A stretch of DNA of 64,000 bases from positions 15,918,981 through 15,982,980 of the forward strand of contig OZ010798.1 in NCBI GenBank assembly GCA_963932465.1. The letters are read 5' to 3'. This DNA is from Maratus speciosus (lineage: Eukaryota; Arthropoda; Arachnida; Araneae; Salticidae). Both the position numbers and the translations under genes were made by a program. This document shows, one piece after another, positions 21,192 to 32,400 of this stretch. Every line of letters begins with the position of its first letter. The first letter of the stretch is position 1. Below the pieces are notes generated by a model, which was not told the origin of the DNA, did not search any database, and was given only the letters and a program-made list of their open reading frames with translations.

Positions 21192-22718
21192 CACTGCTCA
21201 AAACAATTAAAGGATATTGCAGTTTTAGGTGGATTTTGTATCTGGTAAACTGTTTAGCTGATTGATACATGGTCGACAGACATAGTAGGTTATATGAGAA
21301 TAAATTACACATGTTTGGCAGAAAAAAATGCATTTTATTGCGCATTTGTGTACGAAAGGAAAAAAACACAATTTGTGCATATGAGAAAAAAAAGAATAAG
21401 AAAAGGTGTTTTCTTCAAAGAAAATCATTTTCAGTAGGGGGTATGGTTTCCACGGGCGGCCAGCAACGTTGAACACCTTTGAGGCATGGACTCAATGAGG
21501 CTATTAATGGCGAGTTGGGGTATTCTGCCCCACTCTTCCAGAAGAGCTCTTTCCAGTTCTTGGAGAGTTTGTGGGGGTTGTTGGCGGCCAGAAACTCGTC
21601 TTCCTAGAGCGTCCCAAACGTGCTCGATTGGATTCATGTCTGGAGAACACGCTGGCCATTCCATTCGAACGATTCCTTCCTCGAAAAGGAAATCCTCCAC
21701 CAGGTTTGCACGATGTGGCATGCAGTTATCGTCCATTAAAATGAAGTTATCTCCGATTGCTGCAGCGTAAGGGACTACAATAGGTCTGAGGATCTCATCC
21801 CTATATCGGCGACCAGTCAGAGCTCCATCTCGAATGATGTAGAGGTCAGTGCGCCCGTCAATGGAGATGCCACCATACACCAACACTCCTCCACCGCAAA
21901 TCTGACACTTTCGTGCACGAACGCAGGATTATTCCTACTGCCACGGTCCCTCCAGATGAAAATACGCCTATTATCCGGATGCACAGAAAAACGGGACTCG
22001 TCAGGAAACAGAATATTGCTCCATTCATTTCTCCTCTAGTTGACATGCTCGGTTGCTCACTCCCTGCGGTCGCGACGATGCCTTGATGTTAATCTAACAC
22101 ATACCATCGGTCGGCGAGCATACAGACCTACAGCATGGAGCCGGTTTCGGACAGTCTGAGTTGAAATCGTGGTGCCTGTAGCCGAGCGAAAGTGTTGGAG
22201 AAGAGTAGCGTTCATGGTTCGGTGTCTCCGAGCTGTTAACGCTAAATACCGATCTTCATTGGGCGTTGTTGCCCGTCTACGACCTTTCCCTGGTCTTCGG
22301 CCTGCACATCCACTCTCCAAAAAACGGTTCCAGATCCTGGAAATGACACTTTGTAACACTCCAATGGCATGCGCTACTTCGGCTTGAGTTTGGCCCCCTT
22401 CTAACCTACCAACAATTCTCAAAGCTTCTGAATCTGTCAAATGACTTCGCTGAGACATCGTACTCATCGAAACAAAGCAATCACTGAATGCCGATCATCC
22501 TTGTCTTCATTCTCTTTTATCCAGTTGAAAGTCAAATTTCATTCGCTGCCGCTGAAGCGACGTTTTTGACGTCGAACTCAAAATTTGCATACTCCACAGT
22601 TTGAAAACCAGAAAAATTTGCATTTGTGATTCTCTTCTTCTATTTTCGGCAAAAAAATTTCGTTTATACCTTTATTTTATATAAAACTTCAAATATCCTT
22701 TAATTGTTTTGAGCAGTG
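21192..22718 (-). mobile_element. Tc1-like transposon (DD34E), near full length
   Basis: TA lies at 21190-21191 and 22719-22720. The terminal inverted repeats are CACTGCTCAAAACAATTAAA and its reverse. At 1527 bp it has the usual Tc1 length, with a single transposase gene on the minus strand filling the interior. It is inserted inside the GGGGAGAGTGG element and is absent from the truncated copy 1 (which ends before this position), so its timing relative to the segmental duplication is unknown. Confidence 0.95.
21431..22467 (-). pseudogene. Tc1-like transposase pseudogene
   Basis: A Tc1-family transposase would cut and paste the element at TA sites. The N-terminal part (22467-22057) starts at an ATG with a paired-type helix-turn-helix (SHLTDSEALRIVGRLEGG...QSVISRIWNRF), then an AT-hook-like GRRPGKGRRR linker and a second helix-turn-helix region. 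In the same frame, two Trp codons have become stops (TGA at about 22057 and TAG about 20 bases later). The first catalytic Asp follows in FPDESRF. A frameshift near 21890-21905 then moves to the C-terminal frame (21886-21431), with the second Asp in LMDDN and the Glu in NPIEHVW. I count 34 residues between the last two, the DD34E spacing. All catalytic residues survive but the reading frame is broken at least three times. Confidence 0.93.
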
Positions 22719-23036
22719 TATTTCAGTATGCTTTCAATCGTATCATGCCAAGTGCCATTTATTTTTTCAGATTTGGTAAATAAAAGATTAATTCCACATT
22801 TTTTCATTGAATTCATTTAGTGGCCCATTCATCGCTATGGGTGGGGATGAATGGGCCAACTTTTTATATTTTTATTTTCTATTATCATTCGTTATAAACA
22901 TTTTCTAATCCAATTTTTATGACTGTTTTATATAGCCAAATAAGTAAAGCAACTGAAAAGCCAATTCTGAGGCAAAAACAATTATTAGAAAAAATTAAAA
23001 ACCAAAAATTGGATCATTCATTACCACTCTCCCCTA

Positions 23037-23724
23037 CATATAAAAAAAATTGGATGGGGGGAGGGGGGTAAACGATAAAAATACAATTTTAAAGTGTTAT
23101 TAGCTTTGCATCAGGACAGAAGCTTAAGGGATTAGTCGCCCCTCCCCCTCCCCGAAATAATATCCTGGCATTTTGTAACTTATTTTTAAATTACACATTA
23201 CTTATATTTTCTTTTTCTATATGCAGGTGTATGTAAATTTAAACTTAAAAAAAAACCAAACATATTCCATATTTTAAAAGTAAAAAATTAATATTTATAC
23301 GAAAAGTAAAATTAATAATTTTTGATTTATAGCTTTGCATCAGGAGGACAGAAGCTTAGGGGATTAGTCACCCCCCTCCCCCTCCCCGAAATAATATCCT
23401 GGCATTTTGTAACTTATTTTTAAATTACACATTGCTTATATTTTCCTTTTCTATATACAGGTGTATATAAATTTAAACTAAAAAACAACAACAACAACAA
23501 AAAAAAAACATATTCCATATTTTAAAAGTAAAAAATTAATATTTATGCGAAAAGTAAAATTAATAATTTTTGATTTATAGCTTTGCATCAGGAGGACAGA
23601 AGCTTAGGGGATTAGACGGATGGGATTCAACCCGCGATACTTATATATTAATCAATATACATATAAAAAAAACATTGGAGGGTGGGGGGTAAACGATAAA
23701 AATACAATTTCAAAGTGTTATTAA
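23037..23724. repeat. A/B tandem repeat array (copy 2, right part)
   Basis: This continues the array beyond the inserted element: the rest of the split B unit, two A units (23102-23330 and 23331-23578) and a final B unit (23579-23724). The B unit reads through cleanly if 20246-23034 plus one TA is removed, which proves the inserted element is younger than the array. Confidence 0.85.
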
Positions 23725-24025
23725 AAAAAAAACAGTATTATTTCAATAGTTGCAGCAGACTGTTTTAATCACGCACTTTTATTGCATATTTATTAAATTT
23801 TTCTTTTATTCAGAAATCTTAATTTTGTTATAGTATATTAGCCGGAAAACCTGGTTTACCCAGAAATATTGTAAAAGCTAATTGTGTGTTTATTAGAACA
23901 TAAACTAGCCGAACTTTGCTCATCTAAACGCTTCCATATTGTCAATTATTTTTTTATCAATTTTTCAAATTTTAAGTGAAAGACACAATTTTTACCCGCC
24001 GTCCTAGGACGGGCATTTACACTAG
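23725..24025 (+). mobile_element. Helitron-like 3' end
   Basis: A GC-rich hairpin (CCGTCCTAGGACGG, about 24000-24013) is followed by 8-9 nt and CTAG (24022-24025), then host T. Helitrons end with a hairpin shortly before CTRR and insert between A and T. Sister MITEs read ACTTAATACATAAATATTTG uninterrupted, and here only TACATAAATATTTG follows the CTAG, exactly the expected A/T split. No 5' end (TC) could be fixed; the left half of the host MITE is not adjacent. Confidence 0.6.
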
Positions 24026-24277
24026 TACATAAATATTTGGTAAAGAGATTGTAATTACCAATAATACCAGCAATATATTGATTTTTTTTAAATAAATTTA
24101 TATTTCTTTCACGAACAACCAGTCATATTATCAAGAATTACATATTAAAATAGATACAGAATGATATAAAACTAAAAAATCCTGTAACTTTGCCCCTAGA
24201 TCTGAACTAAAAGTTTTGTTGTTTACATCTGTAATTATGTGCAGATATTAGGATTGCAAATTTGAAGGAGTCTACTG
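24026..24277 (+). mobile_element. pogo/Tigger-type MITE, 3' part
   Basis: This is the right-hand 250 bp of the CAGTAGACTCCC family, ending GGAGTCTACTG then TA. Its left side was interrupted by the Helitron-like end at 24025. It closely matches the subfamily at 5205-5392. Confidence 0.8.
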
Positions 24278-25080
24278 TATAGTTCAAATTGCAAAAATGT
24301 TTCATATTTTGTACAGCATCACATAAAAATCGATTTATGTTAAGGATGTTCTCAACAGCTCTGCTCAACAAGCACAAAACGTTTTGACACATTTACAAAT
24401 TCCTTTTTTAATGGAAAGATATAAAATTGCACAACCATGTTAGCCTGACCATGGAAGCAATTTGGAATCGAACTGTGTTTTCCATTTTTTGATCAATAAA
24501 TTACCTATTGAATTATAAGTGATTTTGATCACGTGACACAGCATTTTTCTCCCCTTGCTGACTAGATTTTCTTCATTCGTTTGGAATTTCAGTTCAAAAT
24601 GTCAAACTTGACAGTATTTTCTGAAAGATCTATTGCATTTACAAGAAAACGAAAAAAACAGTTAGATGACACAGTTTCTGAATAACAACACCTTCTAATT
24701 CCATGCATTTTCAAACAAAAATGAATCAAAACATATGTCAGAAAGTTGACCGTTTGAATTTGAGAACAGCCTTAAAGTAGTTATATTTTAAATAGTTAAT
24801 AAATAAAAAAATTTTATGCAATACCAGCATCCAATAAGTTTTGTTAAGAAAAAAATTATGTGCCTTCATACAAGTAAAACAGTAAAATTTTATTCTTCTA
24901 TGATCAAAACTTACAGAGTCATGATACTTAGAATTTTATCAATTTTCAGTGTTTTAATCACCAAAAATGAAAATGAGTGTTTTTAGTGCTAAAAAGCGCT
25001 GAAAATGCATGAAATTCGAAGTATCATAACTATCAAACTAAGGTAATGCATGGTAAAAGTATGTTTAAAAGATGTATAAA
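24278..25080. other. AT-rich sequence without recognisable features
   Basis: I see no gene, terminal repeats or tandem structure. Short frames here lack coding character. Confidence 0.5.
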
Positions 25081-25082
25081 TA

Positions 25083-25752
25083 CAGTAGACTCTCTCAAAT
25101 CCACGAACTCGTAAAATCCGCACATCATGGCAGATGTAAACAATGAAATTTTCAGTTCAAATGTAGGGGCAAAATTACAGATTTTTTTAGTTTTATATCA
25201 TTCCGTATGTATTTTAATATGTAATTCTTGATAATATGACTGAACTCACAGTTTTTCATGAAGTATAAATGTATTTTTGAAAAAATTCAAGTGATTGCTC
25301 GTATCACTGGTAATCACAATCTGTTTACCAAACATATTTATGTATTAATCAAGCTTTTTTGGTTATTAAGACTGGCTAAATGTGAATATAAAATTTCCTT
25401 ATTGTATGATTTTGATGTTAATTAATTGGGTACCTTTCTGAGGAAAGTTTCATTGAATAATTCACGGAAAATGCATATTTAATTATATATTACTAATTAT
25501 TTACTTGACCTTTACTTTTAACAATTTAATCATTTTAAAAATTATCTTACTTTTAATCCTTTTAGTTTATTACTTTACTTAATTATTTCAATATTTTACT
25601 ATATTGTAAGCATTCATTCTAATTTTGATTGCATTATCACAGTCAAATTACTGTTTAAAAAATGTAAACAAAGCAATGACCAGAAATCCACAAAATTCTG
25701 AAATCCGCACAAGCTCTGGTCCAAAGCTCTGCGGATTTGAGAGAATCTACTG
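25083..25752 (-). mobile_element. pogo/Tigger-type MITE, full length
   Basis: It is flanked by TA (25081-25082, 25753-25754), starts CAGTAGACTCTCTCAAATCC and ends GAGAATCTACTG. It is in minus orientation relative to the copy at 28693. The right-hand TA is shared with the next element, which inserted exactly there. Confidence 0.85.
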
Positions 25753-25754
25753 TA

Positions 25755-26330
25755 CTGTAATTTCCGGGCTATAATCAGCGGCGGCACATAATCCGCATAT
25801 GCAATTTTTTTCTCACCAGAAAAAAGTTAGCAGAAAATCCGCACCGCCCTATGATCCGCACTATTGGTGAATCGAATATAATTTTATTGAATTGAATATT
25901 AAATTCACTATTTCCCATCTTTTCTGCATTTCCTACAAATTGTAGTTTGAATTCGGCAGTATACCTCTTACTTTTTTTGCAAGGCATGTTTTCAAAGATG
26001 CACTAACGCTACCACTAAAAAAATGGTGATGGCGGCAAAAAGCGCTTACTGTTCAAAAATCCTTTTCTTTCCTTCTTCTGTAAGCTAGCTTGTTACAGAG
26101 TATGCATGTAATGAGTACCAAGTGCACTTAAGTAGCAAGTCAGATTAAGCAATTGTGTGGTGCTTCCACCTAATAGAAAAGTAGCAAACCAAACTCAGAA
26201 CTTAAAAAAAAAAAAAAAAAAAAACTAAAATTTTTAGTAAGGGAAAAAAAATTAGATAATCCGTGGCGACAGATTAACCACATCGCAAAAATATTCACAT
26301 TTTTGGCAGATTATAGGACGGAAATTACGG
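25755..26330 (-). mobile_element. pogo-like element remnant (CTGTAATTTCCGGGC ends)
   Basis: Inverted ends CTGTAATTTCCGGGCTATAA and, reversed, CCGTAATTTCCGTCCTATAA are flanked by TA at 25753-25754 and 26331-26332. It is an internally deleted derivative of about 0.58 kb that keeps the start of a transposase gene on the minus strand. A poly-A run lies at about 26203-26224. Confidence 0.8.
25775..25987 (-). pseudogene. pogo-like transposase N-terminus
   Basis: Starting at an ATG, the first residues (MPCKKSKRYTAEFKLQFVGN then AEKMGNSE) match the N-terminal DNA-binding start of pogo/jerky-group transposases: a basic start followed by Y-T/D-A-x-F-K-L-x-V-V, Y/N-A-E-x-x-G-N. The match lasts only about 30 residues. 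The rest of the frame runs into the other terminal repeat because the element is internally deleted. It cannot encode a transposase. Confidence 0.65.
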
Positions 26331-26508
26331 TACATTTATTCTGATCTACATGTTACATCGTCCAAACAGCGATTTTATCAAGAGATATATTGATTGATTT
26401 CTTATATAATTTTGTATCATAACTAGATAAGTTTGTTTTGTGCAAAAATTGAGTTTTAACCATGTAAACTGATTTTAGTTATGTCAATTTATCTTCACAT
26501 AAAATATA

Positions 26509-28154
26509 GCTTAGATTCAAAATATGAGAATAATTACTTTTTTTCACAAACTGGAAATATCGTTTGGTAATTTAACATCTTTTAATGCAAATATGCAAAC
26601 GATATTTTTATTAAGAATTTGTTGTTGATTAAACTTATTTATTACTTTAAAATTAATATCATTTCTGAAAAGATTAATTGAAAAAAAAATTATTTTGGAA
26701 AGTCAAAATATTAGAATATTTATTCAAGTGGTTCAAAATATTAGAATATTTCGCATTAATTCTCCTCTAATTATCACCAATTCATAACTAGTGGCATCAT
26801 TGATTAAATTCAGACGATTTTATTTAAAATCTGTGTTCTTTTTACAGTTTGTTTGCTTTTTCGTCTTAAAATGGGTCGTGTGGGTGATATTCCTGAATCT
26901 ATTAAATTTCGTATGGTTGATTTGAATTGGCACGGTAAAAATCAATGTTATATAGGGAATTATTTACATTGTTCGCAATCAAGCGTTAATAAAATACTAA
27001 CACAATATTAAAAAAATGGAAAATTTCAGAATATTCGCCGAAATGGCAGCAGAAAACCAAACGCATCTGCTAGAGCTGACTGGAAAATGAAGCGTATAGT
27101 TAAGAAAAACCGTTTTAAAAATGTGCAATTCTTGCACCGAAAATGGAAAGAAGAAGGAGTTGAAGTTTCTACATCGAGAACATTAAGACGTCTCCATAAA
27201 TTTAAGTTTGAATCTCGTATAGCGAAAACAAAATCTCTCATGACTGCAAAACAAAAGCGTATAAGATTCAATTGGTGTAAATCAAGACGTTTAAGGAGCG
27301 AAGAAGATTGGAAAAATATATTATTTAGTGATGAATGTATGTTTTGTATCTATACAACATAATCTATTAATCTACTAATCTATACAACATTCAATCTTAT
27401 ACACTTTTGTTTTGCAGTCATGAGAGGGTTTGTTTTCGGTACACGAGATTCAAACTTAAATTTATGGAGACGTCTTAATGTTCTCGGTGTAGAAACTTCA
27501 ACTCCTTCTTCTTTCCATTTTCGGTGCAAGAATTGCACACTTTTAAAACGGTTTTCTTAACTATACGCTTCATTTTCCAGTCAGCTCTAGCAGATGCGTT
27601 TGGTTTTCGGCCGCCATTAAGGCGAATATTATGAAATTTTCCATTTTTTTAATATTGTGTTAGTATTTTATTAACGCTTGATTGCGAACAATGTAAATAA
27701 TTCCCTATATAACATTGATTTTTACCGTGCTGATTCAAATCAACCATACAAAGTTTAATAGATTCAGGAATATCACCCACACGACCCATTTTAAGGCGTA
27801 AAAGCAAACAAACTGTAAAAAGAACACAGATTTTAAATAAAATAGTCTGAATTTAATCAATGACGCCACCAGTTATGAATTGGTGATAATTAAAGGAGAA
27901 TTAATGCGAAATATTCTAATATTTTGAACCACTTGAATAAATATTCTAATATTTTGACTTTCCAAAATAATTTTTTTTTCAATTATTCTTTTCAGAAATG
28001 ATATTAATTTTAAGATAATAAATAGGTTTAATCAACAACAAGTTCTTAATAAAAATATCGTTTGCATATTTGCATTAAAAGATGTTAAATTACCAAACGA
28101 TATTTCCAGTTTGTTTAAAAAAAGTAATTATTCTAATATTTTGAATCTGAGTTG
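26509..28154. mobile_element. Foldback made of two inverted Tc1-type half elements
   Basis: Arms of about 765 bp (26509-27274 and 27387-28154) are close inverted copies around a spacer of about 110 bp. TA flanks both ends (26507-26508 and 28155-28156). The ends read GCTTAGATTCAAAATATGAG and, reversed, CAACTCAGATTCAAAATATT. Each arm carries the 5' end and N-terminal half of the same transposase gene, so the C-terminal half was replaced by an inverted copy of the beginning. The spacer keeps the next transposase residues and a short AT-rich duplication (CTATACAACAT twice). Confidence 0.92.
26871..27362 (+). pseudogene. Tc1/mariner-type transposase, N-terminal half
   Basis: The frame starts with ATG in MGRVGDIPESIKFRMVDLNW and contains a helix-turn-helix region (CSQSSVNKIL). 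It has one in-frame TAA at 27009-27011, then is open through a second helix-turn-helix (GVEVSTSRTLRRLH) to WKNILFSDECMF, where the first catalytic Asp of the DDE triad sits. It then leaves homology and stops at 27362. The second and third catalytic residues are absent. The inverted copy in the right arm (about 27900-27390, minus strand) carries the same TAA. Confidence 0.88.
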
Positions 28155-28156
28155 TA

Positions 28157-28690
28157 CCATTTATACTTGCTTCCCAAAATCATTTCAAACATTCCCTATA
28201 AAGGCCTTTTAGCTAAAATGTCTGTTGGCAGAATATATAGTGTTTAGTTATATACATACATAGGGTTGCCAGATTATACGTTTTTCCCAAGTTTTTCAGC
28301 ATTTTTTAAGCCTATCATACAGTGTACGTTTAAATGTATACTGTACAACGATTTCTACTGTTTTTCTACTACATTTTACTTTTGATCGTTTAAAGATTTT
28401 TTTTCTTTTTCAATTTGTATCAAATTTTCCCCTTTTGCCGAAAAAACGTTATACACATGCACACCAAATGTAAAAACGGATTTTTTCCAACCAGGATGAA
28501 AAAAACTTGGGAGAGTTGTGCAAAATTAATTGCGCGTTCACAAATTCTTGGGTAGGATTAGATAATCTAAACGTCACATTATTATAGACTATAAGTATCA
28601 ACATTTCTATAAAAAATTTAATGTACTATATCTGTGTTTTAAGTTTTAATATTTTGTTTGATTTATTATCCCTTTATGCTTAAATACAAA
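28157..28690. other. AT-rich sequence without recognisable gene
   Basis: It contains TAGGGTTGCCAGATTATACG at about 28261, similar to TGGCAACCCCATACATACAT in the inverted-duplication arms. This may be the end of another small repeat, but the partner is unclear. Confidence 0.45.
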
Positions 28691-29492
28691 TACAGTAGAA
28701 TCCCTCAAATCCGCACAGCTTGGGACCAGAGGTTGTGCGGATTTTAGAATTTTACGTATTTCTGGTCATTGCTTTGTTTACATTTTTCAAACAGTAATTT
28801 GAATTGAATGCAATAAAAATTATAATGAGTCATATTAATAAAGTAAAATATTGAAATAATTAGGTAAAGTAATAAACTAAAAGGATACTAAGATAATTTA
28901 AAAACTGAATAAAATATTAAAAGTAAAGGTCAAATAGATATATTTGATAGATATAGATAATGTATATTTGAATACGCATAAGAAAGATGCGATACATTTT
29001 CCTTGAATTATTCAATGAAACTTTCTTTAGGAAAAGTACTCTGTATTAATTTCCATCAAAATCATCATAATAGTAACCAAAAAAAGCTTGATTAATACAT
29101 AAATATATTTGGTAAAAAGATTATGATTACCAGTGATATCAGCAATACAGTAGACTCCCTCAAATCCGCACAGCTTGGGACCAGAGGTTGTGCGGATTTT
29201 AGAATTTTGTGGATTTCAGGCCATTGATTTGTTTACATTTTTCAAACATTAATTTGATTGGTAGTTAAGCAAGGGAAATTATAATGAATGCTTACAATAA
29301 AGTGAAACATTAAAATAAGTAAAATATTAAAATAATTTATTAGTTTAAACGTAAGTTATTATTAAAATAATTGAAAAAATATTAAATTACTACCGACGAA
29401 ATCGACTCAATTCGATTTCTAAAGTCCTATGCTGTCATCTATCGGTAAAGCGATCGTAAGATTGATATGTCGTCATATAGATATGCTAATTT

Positions 29493-32400
29493 CAGGGGCG
29501 TGCCGAAGGCTGTTTTAGTGGGGGGGGTATGAACTGAATTTTGCCGACTGCAAGATCGGGGGTGAAAAAGGCTTTGTGATAGCCCCCGCCCCCCTCAGCG
29601 ACGGAGTCAACTGTTATACAATACTGTGAATTTATAAAAATCACTAGAAGTCTTAAGTGTTCACCTGCATTCTCCTTAACCACAGTCGAAATTAAATGCT
29701 GTTATTCAGTATGTGTAAAATTCTTTTAATTATTTTACTATATAAGTAGAGTTGAGAATCCTGTTATTAACTAGTATTCTGCTTACTATTTAAAAGGAAA
29801 TGTGTACGGATGTACCGTGCACCAGTTCTCAAAAGTAACAATTTAAGAATGTTGAAGTACTTCGGAATTTATGTTTCTATAAATAAAACCGTATGCTGTT
29901 GTGTAATGTAAGTGTATTTTAAAATACATAAGAAAGACAAATCTTGCTTGCTAAAAATAAGATATATATTAGTATAAGAGACTAAAAATTATCCTTCTAC
30001 ATTTTTAAATTATCACCCGCCTATCCTTCAGAATGGCCCATTTTCCAGCTACACTGTCTAAATCCAACATGTCAGTTATGCCTGTTTCACAGGTTAATAG
30101 CATTAGTTCGTCCAGTCGCTCTTACGACATGGTGGTACGTAAGTAATTTTTTACTAACTTTAACCTGCTGAAACTTCTTTCATTACTTGCCACAGTTACT
30201 GGAATAATTAAGGCCAACTTGTAGGCCAAAGAAAGGTTAGGATACAAATGAGCCTTCCCCACAAGTTTTTTCGCTGCTGCACCGATTGTATCCGATTCAG
30301 AACTAGCTATTTCTGAGGACATGAAATCAATTTCACGTTCCAAGTTTTCTACATCTTTCAGATCATCAGGGAATAATTGACATAGTTTAGAAAAGTCCTC
30401 GGTAGACCTATACTTCATCCTAGATGGAAGGAGACAGGCCAGTGGTTTAACTTTCTCAAATACCAACTTATGAATGTCTCCAAATGCAGTTGTAAGCCGA
30501 TCTACCACCTTCAAAATTTCTGCTTTAAAATAATTCTCTCGTGTAAATAGAACTGCAGTTTTAGGATTTTCGTTTATCTTCGATGGAGGCCTCCGTCACC
30601 TGTGCCGCAAATTGAACTCATAATCTTGATTTATTCCATGTGTCTCGCAGATGTCGCAGATGCTTCCTTAAGGATGTTTTTTATTGCCTCTGCGTCATCA
30701 TTCCGGAGTTTCTGAATGCTTTCGTAAGTTTTCTGCATTATGTCGGTTCTTTCTAAAATGTTCAGGTCTTCACATTGCAATTGCTCTGTTGCTAATATGG
30801 TCTTAAGCATAATTGTTTTCATTGCAAGTAAAGAAACAATGAAATCGTATGACATCATTTTGCTTCTTAACCCTGCCACCTTAGCTCGAGCATCCTTGTC
30901 AACCTTCATGTCTTCAGAAATAATTTGCAGAGATGGATGAGGGCTTCATAGGACGATAAAATAGCTCTGACTGAATCCGCTCGCATAGTCCATCTTGTCT
31001 TCGACAAAGATTTCAAGGTAAGACTCTTCTGAAGAACTTCCAGTTTCTCTCTCAGTATGCCGAATCGCTTTGTACTCAGTGAAAAGAAGTTATAGAGATC
31101 CTGAATACTGTCGTAGAACAATTTTATTATATTGCTTTCTTCGCACGCATGTTGAATACATAAATTCACTTTATGCGCGAGGCAGGGTATGTAAAAAATA
31201 GATCTACCAGCTATTTCTGAAAGTTTTGATTGACAGCCTAAAATGTGGCCGGACATAGATGACGTGGTGTCGTAAGACTGTGCACGAGCTTGGGAAAGCG
31301 ATATTCCAACTGACTGTAGAATTTCAGGAATAAGCTTAGCCATTCCTTCTCCTGTTTTATCCAGATAATATTTTAGTTTTAACAGCCTTTCTTCTGGCTG
31401 AAACTTTGGGGTCACGTATCGGATTACAATTGAGAGCTGGACAAGATGAGAGAGATCGGGTGTGCTATCAGCCATAACGCTAAAAAATCCACAATTTTTG
31501 ACAATTGCAACTATTTTTTCACGGACACATGATCCAAGAACCCCAATAAAGTCGTTTTGCGACTTATTACTAAGATAGTTGGCATGGTATGGGCGAAGAT
31601 GATTATCATCAATCCAGTTTTTTAAAGTTGGAATCCACCTGGTCATTAATCTAATGAGCTGAATGTAGTTACCGCTGTCACTTTCTCGTCCCCGAAATGC
31701 AAGTGCTTGACGACTTAGATATCTGGTGCAGTCTAGAAGTATATTAATAATCTCTCTGTTTCTTAGACGAATTTGCTCCGCGTTAGCTGCTACCTCTCTA
31801 CGTTGACTAGATAGAAAGTTGTCAACGTGCTTACTTTTTTGGGCCAAATTATCTAATTTATACACTGCAGCTCTATGAGCATTGCTCGTAAAATGAGCCA
31901 TTAACTTGCCTTTAAGGTTTTTCCCTCGGCCTTTCATCTTATGCCATACACGAATACCAACACTGATCCAAGCTTCTTCTGCGTTTTCCGTCCCCGGTCC
32001 ATCAGAGCAAAGTGAACAAGCAAAACCAAATGCGGCATCTAGTTGGTCGCTGTATTCTAAATATCGATATTCTTTATACCAGCAGGAGCTAAACTTATTC
32101 TGCTTCTTAGGATCTATGTCATGATTCACAGGGTACGATGATCTCTGAGATGGATAAGGTTCACGAGACAGGATGAAAAGTTTCTGGTTTTCGGTTAAAT
32201 TCTTTCCAATACGATCGGCTGGATCACAACTTAGAAAAGTCGAGGTATTTTCCTTTTCAGAAACATTGACATTTTCCATAGAAATGCTAGTTAGGATTTT
32301 ATCGCATTCCTCAATCAAACTTTCGCTGTAATGCCCAACCCGGTCTACAAAAGCCTTAACATTCGCAGTAAAATTTTGTGATGAAAATGATGTTTCAGAA

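Larger units (their letters stand above)
20246..23034. mobile_element. TA-flanked GGGGAGAGTGG element with nested Tc1
   Basis: The ends are inverted repeats of at least 20 bp (GGGGAGAGTGGTAATGAATG and its reverse at the right), flanked by TA (20244-20245 and 23035-23036). TGAATGGGCCA motifs recur in the subterminal regions in both orientations, as expected for transposase binding sites. Without the Tc1 insertion it is about 1.26 kb and has no recognisable coding sequence. The superfamily is unassigned; the TA target suggests Tc1/mariner-like. Confidence 0.8.
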
